This document shows, in pieces, positions 1-6,652 of a stretch of 9,999 nt of DNA. The stretch's first letter is position 1; every line of letters starts with the position of its first letter. The DNA lies in contig CAZBJB010000052.1 of assembly GCA_964492105.1 (NCBI GenBank), positions 1-9,999 on the forward strand. Direction: 5' to 3'. Under the pieces are notes generated by a model, which had not been told where the DNA came from, ran no database searches, and saw only the letters and a program-made list of their open reading frames with translations. The DNA comes from JAUZQZ01 sp964492105. Its GTDB lineage: Bacteria > Pseudomonadota > Zetaproteobacteria > Mariprofundales > Mariprofundaceae. The translations under genes were made by a program, and so were the position numbers.

Positions 1-166
1 GTGACAGACCTGCCGACCCCAAGAGCCACACCCCCGCCAAGGTACTACTTTAGCAAGGGGACTTAGCCTCCGCTACCATGCAAAATCCAATGGTAGACCC
101 CCGATAATTTTTGGCCATTGACACACTGATTCCACACGCGCCCACCGTCGTGTAGCTTGCGGAACC
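1..166 (+). other. Leader upstream of mgtE with a perfect 7-bp hairpin; otherwise unexplained
   Basis: No gene is recognisable here on either strand. A perfect stem (ctaccat at 73-79 pairing with atggtag at 90-96, 10-nt loop) can be extended by GGGG at 57-60 facing CCCC near 98-102. It is followed by an AT-rich stretch ending in TTTTT (105-112). This could be a weak terminator of an upstream gene or part of an mgtE leader. A TTGACA at 118-123 resembles a -35 box, but no -10 lies at the right distance. I do not recognise the Mg2+-sensing M-box or any other riboswitch class with confidence. Confidence 0.35.
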
Positions 167-1531
167 ATGGCAAAGACGAAACATCCGAAGCATGGCGAGT
201 TCGCACCACGAGAAGCTCTGAGAATGGCGACGGAGTATCCACGCGCGCTACGCGACCGCCTGGCCAAAATGCATGCCAGTGGGCTGGAGGCACTACTTCT
301 TGCCTGCAAGGATGATGATGAACGGCTCACGCTGCTTGGATATATTCCGGAGGCGTTGCGCGGCGATGTACTGCTTGAATTGCCCGAAGGTATGCAGGAA
401 GATCTGCTGGCTTCACTGGCACCCAGCGAGATCGAGGAGGTAGTGGAGCACCTGGATTCGGATGATGCCGCCGATATTCTTCAGGCTGTTAATAAGGAAG
501 TGGCCGATGAAGTTATCGATCGGCTTGAACCGGAGGATCGCCGTGAAATTGAGCCTCTGCTGGAACATGATGAGGAGTCCGCCGGCGGCCTCATGCAGGT
601 GGAACTGTTCAAGGTACGGGATGACTGGAAGGTTCAAAAGGTTCTGGAAGTACTACGCCGTTTCGGCCATGAAATTGAAAATCTGAATTACGTCTATGTC
701 GTAGATGATGATGACCGGTTGACCGGGGTCATTCCCTTACACAAGCTGTTGTTCTGTAGCCCTGATGATTCGGTTTCACGGCTCCTGCAACAGAATTTTC
801 CACAGGTCCATGCCGATCAGGACCAGGAAGAAGTGGCACACATTTTTGAGAAATATGACGTGCTGGCCTTGCCTGTTGTCAATGATGACGGAACGCTCGT
901 CGGTCGTATTACCGCTGATGATATTCTGGATGTAGTACAGGAAGAAGCAACCGAGGATATGTTCCGTCTGGCAGCCTTGTCCGACCATGACGATCTGGCC
1001 GAACCGGTGGGCATCACCGCATGGCGGCGAGGCGTATGGTTAGCTGTCAACCTGGGAACAGCTATTCTCGCCTCCGCAGTCATCGCTCAGTTTGAAGTGA
1101 CCCTCTCACGGATTATCGCACTGGCGGTGTTGATGCCGATTGTCGCCAGCATGGGCGGCATTGCCGGAACCCAGACGCTAACCGTCATTGTGCGTGGTAT
1201 TGCTCTGGGACGCGTGACCTTTGAAACGGAACGGCGCGCCCTGATAAAAGAGGTGATGGTCAGTATTGTTACGGGGTTGAGCTTTGCCGCGGTAATGGGA
1301 TTGATTGCCACGTTCTGGTTTCCGGTGCTGGGCGCCAAACTGGGCATGGTGATTGCCGCTGCAATGATGATCAACCTGCTGGCGGCAGGGCTCTCGGGAG
1401 CGTTGATTCCTTTAACATTACAGCGCATTCATATCGATCCGGCACTCGCTTCCGGCACGGTCCTCACAACAGTCACTGATGTGGTTGGATTCTTTGCTTT
1501 TCTGGAGCTGGCCACGGTGTTTCTGCTTTGA
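167..1531 (+). CDS. mgtE: Magnesium transporter MgtE
   Basis: This 454-residue protein has the full MgtE layout. A cytoplasmic acidic helical N domain (about 35-135) contains the HLDSDDAADIL segment. EESAGGLM follows at about 136-143, then a pair of CBS domains (about 142-262), a connecting helix, and five membrane helices (about 287-454). In the family, the homodimer is a Mg2+ channel that the N and CBS domains close when cytosolic Mg2+ is high. The pore signature reads MGGIAGTQ (329-336), where many relatives have GGNAG; I believe the Ile form also occurs in a proteobacterial subgroup. The last helix keeps the Asp (D438, in TTVTDVVG) that corresponds to the pore Mg2+ ligand. The ATG at 167 has only a weak ribosome site (gcgga), but it gives the usual family length. 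Transport of other divalent ions such as Co2+ cannot be excluded. Confidence 0.95.
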   Translation: MAKTKHPKHGEFAPREALRMATEYPRALRDRLAKMHASGLEALLLACKDDDERLTLLGYIPEALRGDVLLELPEGMQEDLLASLAPSEIEEVVEHLDSDDAADILQAVNKEVADEVIDRLEPEDRREIEPLLEHDEESAGGLMQVELFKVRDDWKVQKVLEVLRRFGHEIENLNYVYVVDDDDRLTGVIPLHKLLFCSPDDSVSRLLQQNFPQVHADQDQEEVAHIFEKYDVLALPVVNDDGTLVGRITADDILDVVQEEATEDMFRLAALSDHDDLAEPVGITAWRRGVWLAVNLGTAILASAVIAQFEVTLSRIIALAVLMPIVASMGGIAGTQTLTVIVRGIALGRVTFETERRALIKEVMVSIVTGLSFAAVMGLIATFWFPVLGAKLGMVIAAAMMINLLAAGLSGALIPLTLQRIHIDPALASGTVLTTVTDVVGFFAFLELATVFLL

Positions 1532-1543
1532 TCGGCGCGAACA

Positions 1544-1556
1544 TCTTGCAAAACTC
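1544..1556 (+). repeat. Short motif tcttgcaaaactc, possible insertion-sequence end relic
   Basis: The same 13 bases recur at 9950-9962, and a close variant lies at 5671-5683. Here the motif is followed by AT-rich non-coding DNA (to about 1640) that encodes nothing recognisable. It resembles the terminal repeat of a DDE-transposase element, but no transposase is present and the assignment is a guess. Confidence 0.2.
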
Positions 1557-1649
1557 ACGTACGGAGATGCGATTGAGCAAAATACAAAATGTGGTTGTTC
1601 CACATTGAGTTTTTTGTGATTGAGCAGCGCATCAATTTGACGCAAAGGC

Positions 1650-1815
1650 TAGCCTGAACTATTCATGAATCGCCATGATGATTGCGCCGGGCCTTTGTCC
1701 GCAACGGATTCAGAGGAAGGAAGCCGTAGCCATTCATACGGCCGACCGACGAGGGATTCGTTGTGGGCAAAGGAACCAGCAAGGGCATGGCAGCACTTAT
1801 GAATAGTCCAGGCTA
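1650..1815 (-). repeat. Palindromic intergenic element, copy 1 (MITE-like, inverted)
   Basis: This element of about 164 bp has imperfect inverted ends: 1650-1677 matches the reverse complement of 1786-1815 with few mismatches and a small gap. Both ends read TA-gcctg inward, so a TA dinucleotide flanks each side, as expected for TA-target elements of the IS630/mariner type. The core (1716-1760) on the minus strand matches the core of copy 2 (3289-3334) with about five differences in 46 positions. The core holds a small hairpin (ccgta/tacgg) inside a second inverted repeat (around 1695-1706 with 1759-1773). It has no coding potential. It ends 44 bp before the trxB start, so trxB transcription must start in it, cross it, or begin just after it. 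Confidence 0.75.
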
Positions 1816-1858
1816 AAGGCCGATGTTCGGCTGCCCAAGCAATTTTGGAGGTTATTCC

Positions 1859-2794
1859 ATGTTTGATATCCAGCACCATCGCCTGATAATTCTCGGTTCC
1901 GGCCCAGCCGGTTATACGGCTGCGATTTACGCTGCTCGCGCCAATCTGCATCCGGTGGTGATTCAGGGCCACGAGCCCGGCGGCCAACTGACGACGACGA
2001 CGGATGTGGATAATTACCCTGGTTACAAGGATGGGGTGCCTGGTCCGACCATGATGGAGGATTTCCGCGAACAGGCGGAACGTTTTGGCACGAAAATGAT
2101 CCGGGATCACATTGATCATGCCGATCTGACCACTTCTCCGTTTCACTTGAAGGGCGAGGGAGGCGAATACACCTGCGACGCCCTGATTATCGCTACAGGC
2201 GCTTCAGCCCGATATCTGGGACTGGAATCCGAACAGACGTTTGCCGGACGCGGCGTATCAGCCTGCGCAACCTGCGACGGGTTCTTTTTCAAGGGTCAGG
2301 AGGTTGCTGTGGTCGGCGGTGGTGATACTGCCGTGAAAGAAGCGCTTTATCTGGCCAAACTTTGCAGCAAGGTAATGCTCATTCATCGCCGTAACGAACT
2401 GCGGGCCGAAAAAATTATGCAGAAGCGCCTGCTGGCCATGGAAAACGTAGAGATCAAATGGAACTGCGTAACCGATGAGATTCTGGGCGATGACTCCGGT
2501 GTCACGGGCATACGTATGAAATCCACTGTGGATGATGCGGTGGAAGAACTCGGGGTGAGCGGCGTGTTCATTGCCATTGGACACAAGCCGAACACGGACT
2601 TTATCGGCGATCAGCTGGAAAGGGATGAGGTGGGCTATTTGCGGACGCATGGGACAGGCACGGCAACCAATGTGGCAGGCGTGTTCGCCGCAGGTGATGT
2701 GGCTGATCCCGTTTATCGCCAGGCCGTGACCAGCGCGGGCGAGGGTTGCAAGGCCGCTCTTGATGCCGAGCATTGGCTCGCGGCACGGGGCTGA
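1859..2794 (+). CDS. trxB: Thioredoxin reductase (NADPH)
   Basis: This 311-residue flavoprotein has the length of low-molecular-weight bacterial TrxB. It would pass electrons from NADPH through FAD and a Cys pair to thioredoxin in the cytoplasm. Visible in order are the FAD-binding GSGPAGY (13-19), the PGGQL/NYPG region (40-55), the ATGA segment (112-115), the redox-active CATC (C136, C139) followed by DG, the NADPH-binding GGGDTA (153-158) with HRRNELRA, and the C-terminal FAD motif GVFAAGDV. I chose the ATG at 1859 because GGAGGT lies six bases upstream and the protein then begins directly before the beta-alpha-beta FAD fold. A start at 1823 would add 12 residues without a good ribosome site. 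Repeat copy 1 lies immediately upstream; queD follows after 70 bp on the same strand. Confidence 0.95.
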   Translation: MFDIQHHRLIILGSGPAGYTAAIYAARANLHPVVIQGHEPGGQLTTTTDVDNYPGYKDGVPGPTMMEDFREQAERFGTKMIRDHIDHADLTTSPFHLKGEGGEYTCDALIIATGASARYLGLESEQTFAGRGVSACATCDGFFFKGQEVAVVGGGDTAVKEALYLAKLCSKVMLIHRRNELRAEKIMQKRLLAMENVEIKWNCVTDEILGDDSGVTGIRMKSTVDDAVEELGVSGVFIAIGHKPNTDFIGDQLERDEVGYLRTHGTGTATNVAGVFAAGDVADPVYRQAVTSAGEGCKAALDAEHWLAARG

Positions 2795-2845
2795 TGATAT
2801 TCGACATGTGGTTATTCGGCCATGGGTATGACCGAAGCGGGCAAG

Positions 2846-2850
2846 GGAGG
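2846..2850 (+). promoter_or_regulatory. Unusually distant ribosome binding site of queD
   Basis: GGAGG ends 14 bases before the queD ATG at 2865, longer than the common 5-9. No start codon in the queD frame lies closer to it, so either this distant site is used or initiation is weak. Confidence 0.4.
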
Positions 2851-2864
2851 TAACATACACCCGC

Positions 2865-3239
2865 ATGGCAACCTTCGAACTTTGCATTGAGACACATTTC
2901 GCCGCGGCGCACAGCCTGCGCGGTTATCCAGGCGATTGCGCCCGTCTGCATGGGCATAACTGGCGGGTGGAACTCTGTGTAACGTGCAATGAACTGGATG
3001 AACTCGGCTTAGCCGTGGATTACCAAGTACTGAAGCGCGCATTAAAGAGCGCCCTTGCGGGATGGGATCACTACAATCTGAACGATATTGCGCCGTTTGA
3101 TGCCATCAATCCAAGCAGTGAAAATATCGCACGCATTTTGTATGAAACCATGGCGAAAGGCTTGAATAATAAGCGTCTGCATGTTTCCCGCATTGTTATT
3201 GGCGAGACCTGTACGGCGCAAGTCACTTACTGGCTCTAG
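2865..3239 (+). CDS. queD: 6-carboxy-5,6,7,8-tetrahydropterin synthase (QueD/PTPS family)
   Basis: This 124-residue protein has the normal size for bacterial QueD. In the family, QueD converts 7,8-dihydroneopterin triphosphate to 6-carboxytetrahydropterin, the second step of queuosine and 7-deazaguanine synthesis. Zinc ligands H16, H29 and H31 are visible, with the catalytic Cys four residues before H29 in the C-x3-HGH motif (C25-H31). Also present are WDHYNLND (D68 and H69 of the catalytic dyad), the substrate-binding NPSSEN segment (82-87) and the terminal GETCTA with E114. The spacing fits QueD better than eukaryote-type PTPS. The gene lies 70 bp after trxB, possibly cotranscribed. Its stop codon TAG (3237-3239) coincides with the left edge of repeat copy 2. 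No other queuosine gene is in the window. Confidence 0.93.
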   Translation: MATFELCIETHFAAAHSLRGYPGDCARLHGHNWRVELCVTCNELDELGLAVDYQVLKRALKSALAGWDHYNLNDIAPFDAINPSSENIARILYETMAKGLNNKRLHVSRIVIGETCTAQVTYWL

Positions 3240-3399
3240 CCTGAACTATTCATAAATACTGCCATGCCCTTTGTTCCTTTGTCCGCACCGAATCCCTCGT
3301 CAGTCGACCGTATGCATGGCTACGGCCTCTTTCCCCGGCAATCCGTTGCCAAACAATAGGAACAAAGAGGTGCGGCAGTATTTGTGAATCATGCAGGCT
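3237..3399 (+). repeat. Palindromic intergenic element, copy 2
   Basis: This element of about 162 bp has inverted arms of about 40 bases: 3238-3277 pairs with 3359-3399 with few mismatches. The core at 3289-3334 contains a perfect ccgta/tacgg hairpin (3308-3325). It is homologous in the same orientation to copy 3 and inverted relative to copy 1. The left end shares its TAG with the queD stop; the right end reads caggctg, so the flanking TA seen at copy 1 is not conserved on this side. As RNA it would fold into a long rod directly behind queD, which could protect the 3' end or hinder read-through. It has no T-run typical of an intrinsic terminator. Confidence 0.78.
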
Positions 3400-3602
3400 G
3401 GTTACTCCTATCCCGGTTGGCGGTATCGCACCTGCAATTTGGAGAAGAAGCCTCCATAACACCCGCCCCTGGCGAGGAAAGCCTGAAAAACCACTCTGAT
3501 CGGGTTCAATGCGCCTGTATCCCTGTGTAAATGATTTACAACGGTGGCGTATTGAATAGGCTCAGGGTTCCCGCGTGAGTAGATGGGGTATACGGAGGGA
3601 AT
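3400..3602. other. Non-coding gap before the SPOR-domain gene; one perfect palindrome
   Basis: I see no convincing gene here. The only clear structure is a perfect 15-base dyad (tgtaaat-g-atttaca) at 3526-3540, 62 bases before the ATG at 3603. It may be an operator or a small hairpin; the regulator is unknown. Confidence 0.4.
3526..3540. promoter_or_regulatory. Perfect 7+1+7 palindrome, candidate operator
   Basis: TGTAAAT and ATTTACA flank a single G. The position upstream of the SPOR-domain gene suits a transcription-factor site. The half-sites resemble the TyrR box, but the spacing (3 bases between TGTAAA and TTTACA instead of 6) does not fit that regulator. Confidence 0.3.
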
Positions 3603-4442
3603 ATGACAGATCATTCTGAACAACCGGATAATCCTGGATATAGCCTGAACAATGAAAGCGGTATGTTCACAACCCCGAACAAAAAAATAGAATTAACAGA
3701 AGCTGATTATGCGGGCGCACCGAGCCTGGAGAATGGGCTGGAATCAACAAAAAGTTATAACGAATTCGGCGACGTATCGGCTGCTCATTCCACATCACAA
3801 ACACACACGGGCATGGCAATGACATTTGGCTTGATCGGCGTGGCCGGAGCGGTTGCGGCTTTGTGGATGAACTTCACGCTATCTGATCGTATTGACCGAT
3901 TGGCAACACAACTGTCCAGCAGTCAGAAAATTACAACAGTTTTCGATCAGCGTAAGGAAATAACATCGTTAAACCAGCGGATGGGTACACTTGAGACAAC
4001 AGTTTCATCCCTTATGGCCGCCACCTCAAAACCGGCGCCAGCCATGATTACCAAAGCAGGATCCTCCGGTTCGTCCACCATCGCAGTAAAAAAATCAAAG
4101 ACCCTAAAACAGGAAAGCCAGGGTAGCCCCCTCAATGTACGAGCCCTTACGGCACCCCCGATAAAACCGAACACGACCGACATGCAAATACCTTCAGGAC
4201 ACCATCAAGGCGTATGGGTAATCAACCTCATTTCGCTTGGCAATGCCACATCCGCCAACCATGAACTGAAGCGCCTGGGACGGCTGGGTATCCACGCCGA
4301 AAGCACGAAAGTGGATATTCATGGGAAAACGTGGTATCGCATCAGCTTGCCCGGATTCCCAAGCGCTGAAGAAGCAAACCGGCAACGCAAAGTGCTGGCG
4401 AGCAGACTGAATATTCGGGACACATGGATCAACAAACGTTAA
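3603..4442 (+). CDS. Membrane-anchored SPOR-domain protein
   Basis: This 279-residue protein appears to be a bitopic inner-membrane protein. A polar N-terminal cytoplasmic tail (1-70) is followed by one membrane helix (about 71-90), a probable coiled coil (about 93-138), a Pro/Lys/Ser/Thr-rich linker (140-200), and a C-terminal domain (about 203-277). The pattern of that last domain (GVWVINLISL, a helix with HELKRLGRLGI, WYRISLPGF, then SAEEANRQRKVL) is that of SPOR, which binds denuded septal peptidoglycan. This suggests a periplasmic cell-wall or division role resembling FtsN or DedD, but I would not assign either name. A GGAGG lies four bases before the ATG. Base use is slightly richer in A than in neighbours. 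The gene converges on phoR, and their stops overlap. Confidence 0.75.
   Translation: MTDHSEQPDNPGYSLNNESGMFTTPNKKIELTEADYAGAPSLENGLESTKSYNEFGDVSAAHSTSQTHTGMAMTFGLIGVAGAVAALWMNFTLSDRIDRLATQLSSSQKITTVFDQRKEITSLNQRMGTLETTVSSLMAATSKPAPAMITKAGSSGSSTIAVKKSKTLKQESQGSPLNVRALTAPPIKPNTTDMQIPSGHHQGVWVINLISLGNATSANHELKRLGRLGIHAESTKVDIHGKTWYRISLPGFPSAEEANRQRKVLASRLNIRDTWINKR
4439..4442. other. Shared TTAA stop site of two convergent genes
   Basis: The palindrome TTAA supplies TAA to the SPOR-domain gene on the plus strand (4440-4442) and to phoR on the minus strand (4439-4441). No intrinsic terminator is visible on either side, so each transcript may run antisense into the other. Confidence 0.85.
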
Positions 4443-5629
4443 GCTGTATACTTCACCAATGATGCCTCCGCTTCGGAAGCCTTGGGCGCAACCATTCGTA
4501 TGCGAACCTCCAACCCCCCTGTTGTGCGATTGGCCAGCGTTAACTCCCCTCCATAGCGTGCCGTTGTCTCGGCTACAATCGCAAGCCCGACGCCATGCCC
4601 GCCACTACCGATGGCGCGGCTGGTATCGGCACGGTAAAAACGTTCGGTCACATGCGGCAGGTGTTTTGGCGTGATGCCCCGCCCTTCATCCGTCACACGC
4701 AACTCCACGTGACCGTTTCGCCGCGTCATCATCAAACGTACCTTGCCGTTCTTCGGAGAATAACGAATGGCATTGTCCACCAGATTGGTTAGTACCCGGT
4801 GAAGATCGTCAGCATCCATGGGAAAGGACTGAATATCCGTATTCGCATCCGCTTCAAACTGTACGTTGGCAGCTTTCGCGATCGGCTTGATCAACGCGCG
4901 GAATTCATGGATCACCCGTGGTAGATTGCAGTGGCTGTCCGCTCCCGGTTGCTTACCGGCTAAGCGGTCAAATGTCAGCATGGATTCCAGCAACTGATTC
5001 AGACGTTTCGCTTCCCGTACAATGATTTCCGTCGCCTCCCTACGCAAATCTTTATCCTTGTCAAAGGTTTCGATACTGCGGGCATAGCCCAAAATGGAGG
5101 TCAGCGGCGTTTTCAGATCGTGCATCAAATCGCGTACCAGCCGCTCGCGCTGTGTTTCCAACTGCCGCTGCCTGCTCACATCCAGACAAAAAAGCAAGGC
5201 CTGTTCATTGCCCAGCGGCGCCAGGCGCACCGCAAGCGTGCAGTTTCGCATGTGAATATCAGGCAAATCAGAGGGCTCGGGAAGCCGGCTCAATGCCTCT
5301 TGAATGGCCTTGTTCCACATGGGTTGCCGATACAGGGCCGTCATCGGCTGAGGTAAGGGGAGACGCCTGGGTAATCGAAATACCCGCCGTGCTCGATCAT
5401 TCAATGCCACAACATTACCCTGCATATCCAACCGAAAGACGGTTTCATTCATGGTGGCAAACAACGCATCCATGCGATCACTGCGTCGTTGCAAACGCCC
5501 GGAAAGTTCCTCATGCTCCGATCGTAAACGCCACAAATCATCCCGGAGACTGTTCATTTGCCGACGTTGCCACAATGCATGCGTCCACCAACCGATGAAC
5601 GGCAGCGCCAGCCACCATGTGGAAATCAT
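4439..5629 (-). CDS. phoR: Phosphate regulon sensor histidine kinase PhoR
   Basis: This 396-residue protein has one short Trp-rich N-terminal membrane segment (about 5-20), a charged coiled-coil stretch (24-52) and a PAS domain (about 54-155). A HisKA domain follows, with the H-box DLMHDLKTPLTS (phospho-accepting H170). The HATPase domain shows the N box (NLVDNAIRYSPKNG), G1 (DEGRGI), F box (ERFYRAD) and G2 (GSGGHGVGLAI). All catalytic motifs are intact. It lacks a periplasmic sensing domain, as PhoR does; in that family phosphate status is read through the Pst transporter and PhoU. The ATG at 5627-5629 has AAAGG just upstream. The gene lies 65 bp downstream of phoB on the same strand, so the two are likely cotranscribed. 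The final TAA overlaps the stop of the convergent SPOR gene. Confidence 0.92.
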   Translation of the reverse strand: MISTWWLALPFIGWWTHALWQRRQMNSLRDDLWRLRSEHEELSGRLQRRSDRMDALFATMNETVFRLDMQGNVVALNDRARRVFRLPRRLPLPQPMTALYRQPMWNKAIQEALSRLPEPSDLPDIHMRNCTLAVRLAPLGNEQALLFCLDVSRQRQLETQRERLVRDLMHDLKTPLTSILGYARSIETFDKDKDLRREATEIIVREAKRLNQLLESMLTFDRLAGKQPGADSHCNLPRVIHEFRALIKPIAKAANVQFEADANTDIQSFPMDADDLHRVLTNLVDNAIRYSPKNGKVRLMMTRRNGHVELRVTDEGRGITPKHLPHVTERFYRADTSRAIGSGGHGVGLAIVAETTARYGGELTLANRTTGGLEVRIRMVAPKASEAEASLVKYTA

Positions 5630-5667
5630 ATAGCCTTTAGTGATGAAAGCATATCACAGAGACTGGA

Positions 5668-5683
5668 GAGCCTCTTGCAACTC
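5668..5683 (+). repeat. Variant of the gagcctcttgcaa motif between phoB and phoR
   Basis: The 13 bases gagcctcttgcaa are identical to 9945-9957; here ctc follows with two A residues missing. The motif lies in the 65-bp phoB-phoR spacer. It may be a solo insertion-sequence end or chance. Confidence 0.2.
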
Positions 5684-5694
5684 ATGAGTACAAA

Positions 5695-6393
5695 TTATCC
5701 ATCATTCGGGTTAAAGCGATAACCCATGCCGCGAATGGTTTCCACGCAGTCACCGGCACCACATTTTTTCAGCGCCTTACGCAAACGCTTGACGGTAACA
5801 TCCACCGTTCTTGGTTCAACAAAGGTGTCCTGGCCCCAGACATGATCCAGCAGATAGTCGCGGCCACGTGTCTTGCCGGGTTTTTTCATCATCAGCTGTA
5901 ACAGGCGATACTCCAGCGGACGCAAGGTGACGCTGCATCCGTGAACGACAATCTCATAAGCATCAGGATTCATCGCAATACCACCTTCGCTCAGAGGTAC
6001 CCCCTCAACCGGCGCGCTCCTGCGCAACAATGCCTGTACGCGCGCCACCAGTTCATCCGGTTCAAAGGGCTTGGCCAGATAGTCATCCGCGCCTTCATTC
6101 AGGCCCTGTACCCGTTCCGCCGTCTGCCCCAGCGCTGTCACCATAAGGACAGGAATCATGTCCTCCTGACCCGTGCGGCGAATAAAGCGAAGCACCCGCA
6201 TACCATCGGCACCGGGTAGCATACGATCCAGCACCACCAGCTTCCACGGCTCTTCCTGTAGCAGTTCAATGGCTTTGTTGCCATCCGCGCAACAGCGCGT
6301 TTTGTGTCCGGCCGCCTGGATATGCATCTGCATCAAACGTGCGATTGGCGCATCGTCTTCCACAATTAAAATTCTCCGGTCTTCCCGGTCCAT
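5695..6393 (-). CDS. phoB: Phosphate regulon response regulator PhoB (OmpR family)
   Basis: This 232-residue protein has a receiver domain (about 7-122) with acidic pair D13/D14, phospho-acceptor D56 in VLDRMLPG, the conserved Thr (T86) and K108 in AKPF. A winged-helix DNA-binding domain (about 131-231) follows, with LRPLEYRLLQLM, the recognition region (RTVDVTVKRLRKAL) and the terminal VETIRGMGYRF. In the family, phosphorylated PhoB binds tandem TGTCA half-sites and contacts sigma-70. The neighbouring phoR, the PhoB-type array upstream of the porin, and pstS support PhoB over other OmpR-family members. Repeat copy 3 ends 47 bp before the start, and no TGTCA pair is seen directly upstream, so autoregulation is not evident here. 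Confidence 0.93.
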   Translation of the reverse strand: MDREDRRILIVEDDAPIARLMQMHIQAAGHKTRCCADGNKAIELLQEEPWKLVVLDRMLPGADGMRVLRFIRRTGQEDMIPVLMVTALGQTAERVQGLNEGADDYLAKPFEPDELVARVQALLRRSAPVEGVPLSEGGIAMNPDAYEIVVHGCSVTLRPLEYRLLQLMMKKPGKTRGRDYLLDHVWGQDTFVEPRTVDVTVKRLRKALKKCGAGDCVETIRGMGYRFNPNDG

Positions 6394-6439
6394 GTCGCCG
6401 TTTTACCTGCCATTGCCAGATAGACGTGAGGATTCACCC

Positions 6440-6602
6440 CCCGCATGATTCACCCATGCAGCCAGGCCCCCGGCTTGTTCCTTTTTCCGCACCGAATCCA
6501 TCGTCGGCTGTGCGTATGCATGGCTACGGCCTCCTTCCCTGTAATCCGTTGTGAACAAAGGCCCTGCGCAACCGTCACGGCAGCATGGGTGAATCATGCG
6601 GG
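6440..6602 (+). repeat. Palindromic intergenic element, copy 3
   Basis: This 163-bp element has perfect 20-base inverted ends (6440-6459 with 6583-6602). Pairing resumes outside the ends: tgaggatt at 6427-6434 pairs with 6606-6613. The core (6493-6538) matches copy 2 with about seven differences in 46. The outer arms differ from copy 2 in sequence yet still pair, so the palindrome is kept while its bases change. It fills most of the gap between the 3' end of the small cyclic-nucleotide-fold gene and the phoB start, so it lies in the likely phoBR promoter region. Confidence 0.78.
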
Positions 6603-6652
6603 ATAAATCCTCATGCCTTATCATGGAGGTAACCGTGATGGATGACAAGTAC

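Noticed and set aside
1..20. Possible 3' end of a cobalamin riboswitch (acctgcc near the window edge)
   Set aside because: Only about fifteen bases are visible, the rest would lie outside the window, and the match is too short to support.
118..146. TTGACA as a -35 box for mgtE
   Set aside because: No acceptable -10 lies 16-18 bases downstream.
1823..1858. An upstream ATG that would extend trxB by 12 residues
   Set aside because: The ATG at 1859 has GGAGGT at ideal spacing and starts directly before the FAD fold.
1649..2146. A 165-codon minus-strand frame across repeat copy 1 and the trxB start
   Set aside because: It crosses a non-coding repeat into trxB antisense and encodes nothing recognisable.
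2258..2887. A 209-codon open frame antisense to trxB
   Set aside because: It mirrors the trxB coding frame, shows no family resemblance and conflicts with a clearly real gene.
3289..3334. The repeat core as an integron attC site
   Set aside because: There is no cassette array, no integrase, and no recognisable R''/R' core-site pairs; the elements stand alone between housekeeping genes.
3237..3399. Repeat copy 2 as an intrinsic terminator of queD
   Set aside because: It forms a long hairpin but lacks a following T-run, and homologous copies occur upstream of genes as well.
3526..3540. TyrR box
   Set aside because: TyrR sites have six bases between TGTAAA and TTTACA; here there are three.
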